A stretch of DNA of 62,796 bases, taken from the NCBI GenBank assembly GCA_945871875.1, contig CAMBYC010000002.1, forward strand, positions 1-62,796. Direction: 5' to 3'. The notes beneath the pieces were generated by a model. It searched no databases. It was not told where the DNA came from and was given only the letters and a program-made list of their open reading frames with translations. Source of the DNA: Sphingobacterium thalpophilum. GTDB taxonomy: Bacteria > Bacteroidota > Bacteroidia > Chitinophagales > Chitinophagaceae. The stretch's first letter is position 1. The number at the start of each line of letters is the position of its first letter. The translations under genes and the position numbers were made by a program. Below, piece after piece: positions 1 to 9,300 of this stretch.

Positions 1-694
1 GTTGAAAGATGGTTATACCAATACTTTGACGCCCATCAACTTCAGCGGCAATACCGATTACAGTTATACCATCGACAACAGTATTGCAGCAAGCAAAGCG
101 CATGATCGCTTCAAGATTGTATTTATTCCCAATGCAGCATTGCCGGTAAGCGGTTTAATATTGACAGGTGCATCCAAAGGCAACGCGATTGTGTTGCAGT
201 ACGAGGCATTGAACGAAAGAGAGATGCAAGGATATGCCATTGAGCGTAGTGCCGACGGAACGGTGTTTACTAAATTAGGCGAGCAACCACCGGTAAACGG
301 ATTAGCAGCTAGCAATCGTTACAACTATACCGATAACAATCCTCTAGCGGGTGTTAATTATTACCGCATCAAAGGCAGCAGTGTAAACGGACAGTTGCAG
401 TACAGCAATATAATAACTGTAAAAACGGGAAGCATGATGCCATTGGTAACAGTAGCACCAAATCCGGTTGTAGGTAAAGTGTTGAACCTAAAATTGTCGC
501 AATTGACCAAGGGAAGTTACAAGATGATTGTTTCCGATGTAGCTGGTAGAACGATTTTCAGCAAGGAAATGGTTTATGATGGAGTAAATGCAATAATCAA
601 AACCACATTACCATCAGCATTCAAAACTGGAAATTATTATGTACGATTGAGCGGCGAGGGAATTGATTTCACAGAGAAATTCATCATTCAATAA
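1..694 (+). CDS. T9SS type A cargo protein, 3' end only
   Basis: The reading frame is open at the window edge, so only the last ~230 residues are seen. A fibronectin/immunoglobulin-like stretch (residues ~60-140, with the usual 'YAIERSADG' and 'YYRIKG' strands) is followed by a type A sorting domain of ~75 residues: 'VAPNPV', then 'YKMIVSDVAGR', and a final strand ending 'FTEKFIIQ'. In this family the C-terminal domain takes the protein through the type IX secretion translocon and is cleaved at the surface. The TTG near base 2 is an internal Leu, not a start. The cargo function lies outside the window. Confidence 0.88.
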   Translation, partial: LKDGYTNTLTPINFSGNTDYSYTIDNSIAASKAHDRFKIVFIPNAALPVSGLILTGASKGNAIVLQYEALNEREMQGYAIERSADGTVFTKLGEQPPVNGLAASNRYNYTDNNPLAGVNYYRIKGSSVNGQLQYSNIITVKTGSMMPLVTVAPNPVVGKVLNLKLSQLTKGSYKMIVSDVAGRTIFSKEMVYDGVNAIIKTTLPSAFKTGNYYVRLSGEGIDFTEKFIIQ

Positions 695-717
695 AAAAAT
701 TCATTAAAAATATAGCG

Positions 718-963
718 ATGAAAAAGCATTTAAGAACAGGTTTAATAGTAGTAATTATAATGTTTATCGGAGTAAGTGTGTGGGCTCAAGGCCCACCACC
801 ACCTCCGGCATTTACGGACGATACGGAAGATGCAAGTAGTGGAGGTTCAGGCTCGGGTGGATCAGGTTCGGGTAGCAGAACAGATACACCCTTAGATGGC
901 GGGTTATCGTTGCTGCTTGCAGCAGGTGCAGCGTATGGAGTTAATCGGAGAATTAAGAAGTAG
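718..963 (+). CDS. small exported protein with PLDGG/CTERM-like sorting tail
   Basis: 81 residues. An N-terminal signal peptide ends near 'SVWAQG'. The mature part is only a proline run ('PPPPPA'), an acidic patch and a Gly/Ser-rich linker. It ends with a three-part tail: 'PLDGG', a hydrophobic segment 'LSLLLAAGAAYGV' and a basic end 'NRRIKK'. This tail resembles the PID-CTERM class of sorting signals known from Bacteroidota (motif P-I-D-G-G), which is distinct from the T9SS domains nearby. It starts 23 bases after the previous stop, so the two are probably co-transcribed. I see no sorting enzyme in the window. The function of the mature peptide is unknown. Confidence 0.75.
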   Translation: MKKHLRTGLIVVIIMFIGVSVWAQGPPPPPAFTDDTEDASSGGSGSGGSGSGSRTDTPLDGGLSLLLAAGAAYGVNRRIKK

Positions 964-970
964 TGGGTTG

Positions 971-1100
971 TAATTATAAATTATGAATTATGAATTTTAG
1001 GGGCATACCAGTGTGTCTGCCCTGTTAAATTATCAATCAGGGTTAATTGTTAATGTTTAATTGTTAATGGTTAATGGTTTTCATAATTCATAATTCATAA
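971..1100. repeat. 7-bp tandem repeats with inverted ends
   Basis: Two heptad arrays lie in the gap between convergent genes. At 971-998 the units are TAATTAT, AAATTAT, GAATTAT, GAATTTT. At 1044-1099 they are TAATTGT, TAATGTT, TAATTGT, TAATGGT, TAATGGT, then TTTCATA, ATTCATA, ATTCATA. The block 981-996 is the exact reverse complement of 1085-1100 (16 of 16), so the segment could fold into a long hairpin. It belongs to the dispersed heptad family described under findings. Confidence 0.8.
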
Positions 1101-1102
1101 CT

Positions 1103-1150
1103 AAAAAAAAACCACATTGTCTGAATCATTTCGACAATTGTGGTTTTTTA
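1103..1150. terminator. bidirectional terminator
   Basis: An A-run and a T-run flank a stem of AACCACATTGTC against GACAATTGTGGTT, with one bulged base and a loop near 1122-1131. It sits between the small + strand gene and the - strand barrel gene, so it can end transcripts from both sides. Confidence 0.75.
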
Positions 1151-1185
1151 AAAATGTTGGGGTACGGATTAACTGGTCTTAAGAC

Positions 1186-2187
1186 TTAAAATTTTACTAT
1201 TGGACATCTAGTATTTCTAATAGTAACAGAATTTCTAATGCCTCTTAAGAAAACACCTATTTTTATTGTAGAAGCATAGTAAGCATCATTGTTTGTTGCA
1301 TTTCCTCTTTGATCGCCTGCGGAATAGCCTGATCTATTTAAATTGCCTGTTACAACATCTGATTTGTTAGCCATCTGTGCAGCGATTGCTGCCTGAGGAG
1401 AATTGGCTCCAAAATAGTTATAGAAATCTTGTTGATCTATATATTGTGTGCTCACATCATCAATGTAATCTGTAAATGTTAATCTATTTACAACTTCGAA
1501 ACTAATGTTGAAAGTTTCATTTAAAAAATATTTGATACCAACCCCATAAGGTATATTGATTTGAGTAAGGCTATACATTTTTCTGTCCGTATAATTTGGC
1601 ATTCCTTGTCCTTCTGTTCGCAATGAATGTAAATCTACCCACTGTTTAGCACCAGCACTGTTTGTATATTGTGCTTGTGGATTGAAACGAAATACACCAA
1701 TCCCAATTAAACCGTAAGGTCTAATTTTATGAAATACATCTGTTGGATCAACTTCAAAAAAAACAGTAGGAAAAACTTCGGCAGAAACATTAAATTCAAA
1801 AATGGAAGATTGGAAACTTTGGTTTCTTACCAAACGTGCTTCTTCAAGACCTCCCATTCCTTTAATTACACTGTCTGCACCTTCTAATGAACCAAAATTA
1901 ACTGCGGCTCTAATACCTAAATATGGGCTAGGAGCGTAAGTGAAAAACAACCCTTTCATTAACTTGGTCATTTGGATATTGTTGTCTTTCAGGAATGTTT
2001 GTCCTTTTCCTTGTGTTCCACCAAGATCTCCTAAAAAATTAGAGGGGCCAACATTAACACCAAACTCATATTTGGATTGTGCATTTAAATGAGTAGGTAA
2101 AAAATTCAATAAAACAACCACTAGAGCTAATGGCAAAAAAGCTTGAATAGTAGACACAATACGGTCTTTGCGTATAAGTTTGTTCAT
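1186..2187 (-). CDS. outer-membrane beta-barrel protein, DUF6089-like
   Basis: 333 residues from the ATG at 2187. The frame stays open to a TTG at 2208, but the ATG places the hydrophobic signal segment (ending 'LPTHLNAQ') properly near the N-terminus. Mature features are 'YEFGVNVGPSNFLGDLGG' at the start, alternating amphipathic strands, 'RPYGLIGIGVFRFNPQAQY', and 'YGVGIKYFLNETFNISFEV', typical of the DUF6089 family of small Bacteroidota barrels related to OmpA-like porins. No peptidoglycan-binding domain is present. Family assignment is by remembered pattern; the cargo or role is unknown. It stands alone, convergent with the gene before it. Confidence 0.78.
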   Translation of the reverse strand: MNKLIRKDRIVSTIQAFLPLALVVVLLNFLPTHLNAQSKYEFGVNVGPSNFLGDLGGTQGKGQTFLKDNNIQMTKLMKGLFFTYAPSPYLGIRAAVNFGSLEGADSVIKGMGGLEEARLVRNQSFQSSIFEFNVSAEVFPTVFFEVDPTDVFHKIRPYGLIGIGVFRFNPQAQYTNSAGAKQWVDLHSLRTEGQGMPNYTDRKMYSLTQINIPYGVGIKYFLNETFNISFEVVNRLTFTDYIDDVSTQYIDQQDFYNYFGANSPQAAIAAQMANKSDVVTGNLNRSGYSAGDQRGNATNNDAYYASTIKIGVFLRGIRNSVTIRNTRCPIVKF

Positions 2188-2291
2188 GGTTACGGGATTA
2201 GTTTTCAAAAAGTTTTGGACTAATCCAATAACGACTGCTTTGTTGTTTTTATTTTAGTTTTTATTGGATTTTCGATGAATAGCCATTAAAA

Positions 2292-2741
2292 TTAGCATGT
2301 TTTTAACATCTCAATATGGTCGATTCCATCTTCAAGATAGATATCTCCTTGAATCTCAAATCCTAATGAACCGTAAAAATTTTTCAAATAATATTGTGCC
2401 CCAATGCGAATATTTTCACCTTTATACATATCAGAAGTTAGTTCAATGGCTTTTTCCATTAAAATTCTTCCTGCACCTGTTCTTCTGTATGCTGGAGAAG
2501 AAACCACCCTCCCAATCGAAGGTTCATCATAAGCCAATCCAGGTGGCAATATTCTAACATAAACTGCTATATTGTTGTTTATCCACCCCATCAAATGAAT
2601 ACTTTGCTGGTCTTTATTGTCTAAATCCAAAAAAACACAATTTTGTTCAACAACAAACACTTCGCTTCTTAATCTCAACAACTGATAAAGCTCTTCAGGC
2701 AATAATTCTTCAAATGATTTAACAATCCAATGAATTTGCAT
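2292..2741 (-). CDS. elaA: GNAT N-acetyltransferase, ElaA family
   Basis: 149 residues, the usual ElaA length. The start of the family is recognisable: 'LYQLLRLRSEVFVVEQNC' followed by 'DLDNKDQQSIHLMG'. The acetyl-CoA binding segment is 'IGRVVSSPAYRRTGAGRILME' in the pattern R-x-x-G-x-G/A. The C-terminal half has 'AQYYLKNFYGSLGF', the common GNAT ending. ElaA proteins are cytoplasmic acetyltransferases whose physiological substrate is not established. It is transcribed alone toward the barrel gene, 104 bases away. Confidence 0.9.
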   Translation of the reverse strand: MQIHWIVKSFEELLPEELYQLLRLRSEVFVVEQNCVFLDLDNKDQQSIHLMGWINNNIAVYVRILPPGLAYDEPSIGRVVSSPAYRRTGAGRILMEKAIELTSDMYKGENIRIGAQYYLKNFYGSLGFEIQGDIYLEDGIDHIEMLKTC

Positions 2742-2846
2742 ATTTCAAATTTTAAAGGTCGCAATCTACTTACTTTAAATCAATCATTCCTCAATTTTCA
2801 AATGCTATATAAGATTTTAAACTTAATTTTATTATAGCATTAACTT

Positions 2847-4019
2847 ATGGGAATATCAATAGTCATTTTCTGGATACTCTTAGGTATCGTTTTCTATACC
2901 TATTTAGGGTATGGGTTATTGATGAATACAATCATTATTTTAAGAAAGTCCAATATTGTAAATGAATTGCATAATTATACTCCCGATGTAGTTCATATTA
3001 TTGCCGCATTTAACGAAGAAGATTTTATAGAGGAAAAAGTCATAAACGCAATTGATGTTGATTATCCTTCAGAAAAATATAAGATTATAGTTGTTGCAGA
3101 CGGTTCAACAGACAACACAGTTTCTTTAATAAAAAAGTTTTCTCAAATTGAATTGCTTTTTCAACCCGAAAGAAGAGGAAAAATGGATGCAATCAATCGA
3201 GCCGTAGCATCTGTTTCAAACGATTCAATTCTCGTTTTTAGTGATGCGAATACAATGTTGAACAATCAATCGATAAGGTTGATGGTAAATCATTATAGAG
3301 ATTTAAAAGTTGGGGGCGTTTCAGGTGAAAAAAGAGTTCACGCTGCAACTTTAGGGAGTGGATTTGCTGAGGGGCTTTATTGGAAATACGAGTCAATCGT
3401 AAAACAATTGGAATCTGATTTCTATACTGTTGTAGGTGCTGCGGGCGAGTTGTTTTCGGTAAGAAAAAATTTATTCACTTTTAATGATTCTTCAAATGTT
3501 TTAGATGATTTGTGTATATCGCTAAATGTTTGTAAAATGGGATATGTTGTGAAATATGAGCCAAAAGCCTATGCAATTGAAGCTCCTTCCTTTTCAATTG
3601 CGGATGAGCAAAAGCGAAAAACTCGAATTAGTGCTGGAGCTTTTCAATCTATTTTTTATTTTAAAGAACTGCTCAATGTATTTAAGTATGGAAAACTTTC
3701 TTTTCAATATATATCGCACCGACTTTTTAGATGGACGGTTTGTCCAATAGCATTACCATTATTGTTTGTTTTGAATATTGTTTTTGTTGTAAATAAACAA
3801 GGTTTATGTTATGATTTGCTTATGATAGGTCAGTTTGTATTTTATGGATTGGCCGCATTAGGCAATATTTTGATAGTGCGAAAAGCAAAACATTTTAGTA
3901 TTTTGATTGTTCCGTTTTATTTTGTGTTTATGCATTTGTCTGTTTGGAAAGGGTTTTTCAAGTTTTTACAAGGTGAACAAAATCATATCTGGGAAAAAGC
4001 AAGGAGGCAAATCAATTGA
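2847..4019 (+). CDS. membrane-bound family 2 glycosyltransferase
   Basis: 390 residues. One N-terminal membrane segment (~5-28) precedes a GT-A catalytic domain (~48-290), and three or four membrane segments follow (~300-375). Catalytic signs are 'ADGSTDNT' for the nucleotide, 'SDANTM' as the D-x-D-type site, 'GAAGELFSVRK' in the acceptor loop, and 'LDDLCISL' carrying the likely general base. 'KRKTRISAG' stands where hyaluronan/cellulose synthase relatives carry their Q/R-rich motif. This points to a processive or exopolysaccharide-type enzyme at the inner membrane. No other polysaccharide genes lie beside it, so the product cannot be named. Confidence 0.88.
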   Translation: MGISIVIFWILLGIVFYTYLGYGLLMNTIIILRKSNIVNELHNYTPDVVHIIAAFNEEDFIEEKVINAIDVDYPSEKYKIIVVADGSTDNTVSLIKKFSQIELLFQPERRGKMDAINRAVASVSNDSILVFSDANTMLNNQSIRLMVNHYRDLKVGGVSGEKRVHAATLGSGFAEGLYWKYESIVKQLESDFYTVVGAAGELFSVRKNLFTFNDSSNVLDDLCISLNVCKMGYVVKYEPKAYAIEAPSFSIADEQKRKTRISAGAFQSIFYFKELLNVFKYGKLSFQYISHRLFRWTVCPIALPLLFVLNIVFVVNKQGLCYDLLMIGQFVFYGLAALGNILIVRKAKHFSILIVPFYFVFMHLSVWKGFFKFLQGEQNHIWEKARRQIN

Positions 4020-4023
4020 AAAA

Positions 4024-4090
4024 TAGTTGTTAGTAGTTAGTAATTAGTTGTTAGTAGTTAGTTATTAGATAATATTCGTGCATTCGTGGC
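4024..4090. repeat. TAGTNNT heptad array plus 20-bp tail
   Basis: Seven consecutive 7-base units (TAGTTGT, TAGTAGT, TAGTAAT, TAGTTGT, TAGTAGT, TAGTTAT, TAGATAA) fill 4024-4072, starting five bases after the glycosyltransferase stop. They run into AATATTCGTGCATTCGTGGC at 4071-4090. The same heptad-plus-tail arrangement occurs after recN (34374-34464), with one base different in the tail. Confidence 0.85.
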
Positions 4091-4116
4091 AAATCAATAA
4101 ATAAGTTACATTAAAG

Positions 4117-4124
4117 TATATTTG
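4117..4124 (+). promoter_or_regulatory. -7 box TATATTTG for recG
   Basis: An exact TAnnTTTG match (the Bacteroidota housekeeping -7 element) ends 17 bases before the ATA at 4142. I see no good -33 TTG at the standard spacing. Its position leaves a leader of only about ten bases before that ATA and would place transcription start inside the A-run, supporting initiation near 4142 rather than far downstream. Confidence 0.55.
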
Positions 4125-4141
4125 CAAGAAAAAAAATAGCC

Positions 4142-6253
4142 ATAAACTACGTTTCTCCCATATTAAACAATTCCATAGAGTTCCTTAAAGGTGTTGGACC
4201 TTTTAAGGCAGATTTGCTTAAAAAGGAGTTGAACATATTCACGTTTGGAGATTTGTTGGAACATTTCCCAATAAGACATATCGACAAAACTCAGGTAAAA
4301 AGCATCATAGACATTTTCCCCGGAAATGATTACGTGCAGGTTTCAGGGAAATTGGTTTCCTTTCAAGTGCTAGGTGCTGGAAGAGCAACTCGATTGGTAG
4401 CAGAATTGAGAGATGGAACCGGAACACTTGAACTTACTTGGTTTCAACATATCCAGTGGGTGCAGAAATCTTTGGAATTGGGGCAGGTATATTTGGTTTT
4501 CGGGAAGCCCATTTTCTTTATGGGTAAACCTCAAATTACACATCCTGAATTGGAATTGGTAACTCCCGGAAACCCCGAAAAAAAGGAGTTTCTAGAACCC
4601 GTTTATCCAGCAACCGAAAAACTCAAATCCAAAGGCCTAAACGGTCGAAACTTAGGAAAACTCACCATCGCACTAATGGCTTTAATCTCCGAAAGGGATG
4701 TCCCAGAATTTTTACCACAACAAATCATTGATGAATTACATCTATTAAGTAGATGGGAAGCCTTGAAAAACATACATTTTCCTTTATCGCCTGAATGGTA
4801 TGAACGGGCTATTGTTCGCTTGAAATTTGAAGAATTGTATATTGCCCAAGTTCGCCTAAGCATGGCTAGGGAAGGTAGAAAAAGATTTTCTAAGGGAATC
4901 GTTTTTGAATCTGTTGGCAAATTGTTCAACGATTTTTATTCAAAGCATCTGCCATTCGCTTTAACAGGAGCCCAAAAAAGAGTATTAAAAGAAATTAGAC
5001 AAGATACTGCTTATGGCAGACAAATGAACCGCTTGTTACAAGGTGATGTGGGTAGCGGAAAAACCATTGTTGCTTTAATGACAATGCTGATAGCCGCTGA
5101 TAATGGCTTTCAAAGTTGTTTAATGGCACCCACAGAAATTTTAGCTCGCCAACACCTTGATGGTATTCGTACGCTACTTTTTGAATTGCCTCTGCGTATT
5201 GAATTGCTTACTGGATCTGTAAAATCTGCAGCAAGAAGAAAAGTGTTAGCAGCCACTGCTGCTGGTGAAGTGGATATCCTCATCGGAACCCACGCTCTCA
5301 TTGAAAAAGAAGTAGTTTTCAAAAAGCTAGGAATGGCAATTGTTGACGAACAGCACCGTTTTGGCGTTGCACAACGTGCTAAACTTTGGGAAAAAGGCGA
5401 AATTCCTCCGCATGTATTGGTAATGACTGCAACCCCAATTCCCCGCACATTGGCTATGACAGCTTATGGCGACCTTGATTACAGTGTTATGGATGAACTC
5501 CCTCCTGGTAGGCAACCTATAAAAACCGTTCATCGCTTCGAATATGCTCGTCCACAAGTAATGGATTTCATCAAATCAGAAATCAAATTGGGCCGCCAAA
5601 TATATATCATCTTTCCACTCATTGAAGAAAGTGAAACATTAAATTACGAAAACCTAATGAAGGGCTACGAAAACGTAAAGGCTTATTTCCCAGAACCTAA
5701 CTACTATATTAGTATGGTTCACGGAAAAATGCCCGCTGATTTGAAGTCAACTAATATGAATAGATTTGTACAGAATGATACACAAATTATGGTTTCAACA
5801 ACCGTAATTGAAGTGGGTGTAAATGTACCCAACGCTTCTGTAATGATTATAGAAAGTGCTGAAAAATTTGGGTTGAGTCAACTACACCAACTTAGGGGTA
5901 GGGTAGGAAGAGGTTCAGAAAAAAGTTATTGTATTCTAATTACAGGAGAATCAATTTCTAAAGAAGCAAAGGAGCGTTTGTCCGTAATGTGTAGCACCAA
6001 CGATGGATTTAAAATTGCAGAAAAAGATTTAGAAATAAGGGGTCCGGGGGATATTGAGGGAACTAGACAAAGTGGCTTGCTTAATTTTAAACTCGCAAAT
6101 ATTGTTGCAGATAAAGCGTTGTTAGATATGGCAAGGATTAAAGCCGAAATAACAACGGAAACAGACCCGCTGTTGGTATCGGAGTTGAATACTCCTTTAA
6201 GAAGGTTTCTTGATGCACAACAAGGAAAAACAGAATGGAGTAAAATTTCCTAA
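4142..6253 (+). CDS. recG: ATP-dependent DNA helicase RecG
   Basis: RecG remodels stalled forks and branched DNA. Seen in order: wedge/OB region with 'GRATRLVAELRDGTGTLELTWF', Walker A 'GDVGSGKT', 'DEQHRFG' (DExH box), 'TATPIPRT' and 'QLHQLRGRVGRG'. The end '..RRFLDAQQGKTEW' is family-typical. Start choice: the first TTG is at 4214, but the upstream in-frame sequence 4142-4213 encodes 'INYVSPILNNSIEFLKGVGP', matching the conserved RecG N-terminus ('EFLKGVGP'). No ATG, GTG or TTG exists in frame between the stop at 4112 and 4214. An ATA start at 4142 gives 703 residues. Function is certain; the start is an inference. Confidence 0.93.
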   Translation: MNYVSPILNNSIEFLKGVGPFKADLLKKELNIFTFGDLLEHFPIRHIDKTQVKSIIDIFPGNDYVQVSGKLVSFQVLGAGRATRLVAELRDGTGTLELTWFQHIQWVQKSLELGQVYLVFGKPIFFMGKPQITHPELELVTPGNPEKKEFLEPVYPATEKLKSKGLNGRNLGKLTIALMALISERDVPEFLPQQIIDELHLLSRWEALKNIHFPLSPEWYERAIVRLKFEELYIAQVRLSMAREGRKRFSKGIVFESVGKLFNDFYSKHLPFALTGAQKRVLKEIRQDTAYGRQMNRLLQGDVGSGKTIVALMTMLIAADNGFQSCLMAPTEILARQHLDGIRTLLFELPLRIELLTGSVKSAARRKVLAATAAGEVDILIGTHALIEKEVVFKKLGMAIVDEQHRFGVAQRAKLWEKGEIPPHVLVMTATPIPRTLAMTAYGDLDYSVMDELPPGRQPIKTVHRFEYARPQVMDFIKSEIKLGRQIYIIFPLIEESETLNYENLMKGYENVKAYFPEPNYYISMVHGKMPADLKSTNMNRFVQNDTQIMVSTTVIEVGVNVPNASVMIIESAEKFGLSQLHQLRGRVGRGSEKSYCILITGESISKEAKERLSVMCSTNDGFKIAEKDLEIRGPGDIEGTRQSGLLNFKLANIVADKALLDMARIKAEITTETDPLLVSELNTPLRRFLDAQQGKTEWSKIS

Positions 6254-6320
6254 ATGGGGGTTAAAAATAATATGATTTTTAACATCTTAATAAGATATTT
6301 AAAGATATTTTTAATAGATT

Positions 6321-9300
6321 ATGAAAAATAATATATTGGCATATTGCTGTTTAATGGCGGGAATGTTGATTTTTAGTAAGAGTTACGGTCAATCGTTTTA
6401 CGCATTAGATTTCACTGAGAACAAAGGACAATGGAGCGGCAATTTTAATTTTCGAGTAGAAGCTGGAAATGGTGCATTGTTTTTAGAAAAGCAAGGTTTT
6501 ACTATTTTACAGCACCATCCTAACGATTTTAAAAAGATCAATGAATTTTTGCATGGGGGACATTCTGGAGATAATAATTCCAGCATGATGGACAAAGATC
6601 GCCAAAAGGAAAACCTGAAATCTGGCATTATAGAACATACAGTACCTTCATCAGGCACAACTGATGAAAATTTCACAATTCGTTCTCATTCTGTTAAAGT
6701 GCATTTTGTGGGCAGTAATTCAACTCCAAACTTCATTCCAGAAAAAAAGAGAGAGGGCTACGACAATTATTTCCTAGGTAATGATTCCACAAAGTGGAAA
6801 TCTAATGTAAGCGCTTATGGTGCACTATTGTGTAAAGAATTGTATCCCCAAACTGATGTGCGTTATTACAGTGAGAGCGGTAAATTAAAATACGATATCA
6901 TTCTCCATCCTGGTGCCAATCCCTCAAATTTGGTAATGGAATATCAAGGAGCTGATAATCTGAAAGTCAAAAACAATGAATTGTATATTAGCACATCCGT
7001 TGGAACAATCAATGAAATGTCGCCTTATGCTTATCAAATTATCAATGGACAAAAAATAGAGGTAGGTTGTAAGTTTAGTGTGAAAGGCAAACAAGTTAGG
7101 TTTGAGTTGTCTAGTTACGACAAAACAGCAACTTTAGTAATAGATCCAATGTTAATTTTTGCAAGTTACACAGGAAGTAAATCTGGAAATTGGGGATTTA
7201 CGGCAACGCCAGGCAACGACGGAAGTTTTTTTGCAGGGGGTGTAGTGTTTAATGGTGGAGGCTATCCTGTTTCACCAGGTGCTTACCAAAGCCAGTTCAA
7301 AGGAGCAGGTGCTCTTGGGGTTGATGTAGCAATTACCCGTTTCAGTCCAAACGGGAATGCAAGAATGTATTCCACTTATCTTGGAGGTAAGGACGATGAA
7401 TATCCACACAGCTTGTTTGCCGATCCTCAAGGTAATTTGGTCATTCTTGGAAGAACAAGCTCTTCTGATTTTCCTTCTTTAAGCAAATCTGGTAATTTAG
7501 GACAAACAGATATTTTTGTATCCAAATTGAATAGTGCTGGAACCAACTTAATCGGTTCTATGAAAATTGGTGGTTCTGGAGTAGATGGTGCAAATATGGA
7601 TCCTTCAGGGCAATCTTCTTGTAATGGACTTTTATACAATTATGGCGATAATTCTAGGAGTGAAGTAATCTTAGATGGAAACAACAACGTATATATTGCT
7701 TCGCAAACCTCTTCTACAGATTTTCCCTTAGTGGCTGCATTTCAAACTGTATTGGGTGGAAAGCAGGATGGCGTAGTTCTAAAGCTAAATCCCAATCTTA
7801 CAGCAATACAATTTAGTAGTTATTTAGGAGGGTCAGGTGATGACGCAAGTTTTGTATTGTCTTTAAACCCAACCAATAATGATATTTATGTGGCTGGAGG
7901 CACATCTAGTCCTAACATGCCGAAGGCTTCAAATGCTTTTGCAGGCACCATAGATGGTTTTGTTTCTATAATTCCAAACGCTGGCGGATCGCTAAAACAA
8001 ACAAAATACTTCGGTACAGATCTTTTAGATATTATTTATGGAATTCAGTTTGATACAAAAGGGTTTCCTTATATAATGGGAATTTCATTGGGAGATTGGA
8101 CGGTAACAGCAAATGCAAAGTTTTCCAATCCAGGTTCTAAACAGTTTATTGCCAAATTGTTACCCGATCTTTCTAATTATGTTTATTCAACAGTGTATGG
8201 CTCAGCAAATGCAATTCCAAATATCTCACCAGTTGCCTTTTTAGTAGATCGTTGCGAAAACGTATATGTTTCAGGTTGGGGAGGTAAGTTAAATCCTTGT
8301 TTTGGAAACAATTGTTTCGACAATAAAACCTCTGGACCTTTAGGGATGCCAATAACCCCTGACGCAATTAAAAGTATAACTGATAATAGAGATTTTTATT
8401 TCTTCGTGTTAGAGAAAGATGCCAACAGCCAGTTGTATGGAAGTTATTTTGGGCAATCAGGTGGCGAGGGAGATCATGTTGATGGGGGAACTAGTAGATT
8501 TGATAAGCGAGGTGCAATTTATCAGGCAATTTGTGCCAATTGTTTAGGTTCAAATGCTTGCCCATCTTCTCCTATTACATTGCCTTTGCCTGTTACACCA
8601 GGTGTAATTGCTCCAGTTAATGCTGCATTGGGTACAGGAAGCGGAGGAGATTGTAATCTTTACGCAGTAAAGATTTTATTTGATTTTCAAGGTGTTACAG
8701 GTGGGGCAAGGGCATCAATTGATGGGATTGCTTATGATACAAGTGGTTGTATCCCATTAAAAGTTGATTTTGAAGATACCATTGCTACTGCCAAAAGCTA
8801 CGAATGGAATTTCGGAGATGGATCTCCCAAACTTATTACCACCAACACTAATGTTTCTCACTCTTTTAATACTGTTGGCGTTTTTGCTGTTCAGCTAATT
8901 GCAATTGATGACACAAAATGTATCCCAAGAGATACTACATATATTTATGTTAATGCAAGAACAGATAAGGCTTTCTTGGATTTTACAGATGCAAAACTTC
9001 AACCTTGTGAAAACCTTTCATTCCTATTTACAAATGGATCATTATCACCCGTAGGAAAAGTATTTGGAGTCAACTCTTTTGTCTGGGATTTTGGAGACAA
9101 TAGCCCAAGAGTAACAACTGGGAATAGACCAATTATCCATAAGTTTGCTGCCGCTGGAACTTATACTGTAAAAATGTTGATGAATGATACCAGTTTCTGC
9201 AATTATCCCGATTCTTTGGTTGAAACATTAAGAATCGCACCCAATGTAGTTTCAAAATTCAATTCTAGCAAATCTGGATGTGCACCTTACAACGCAGTAT

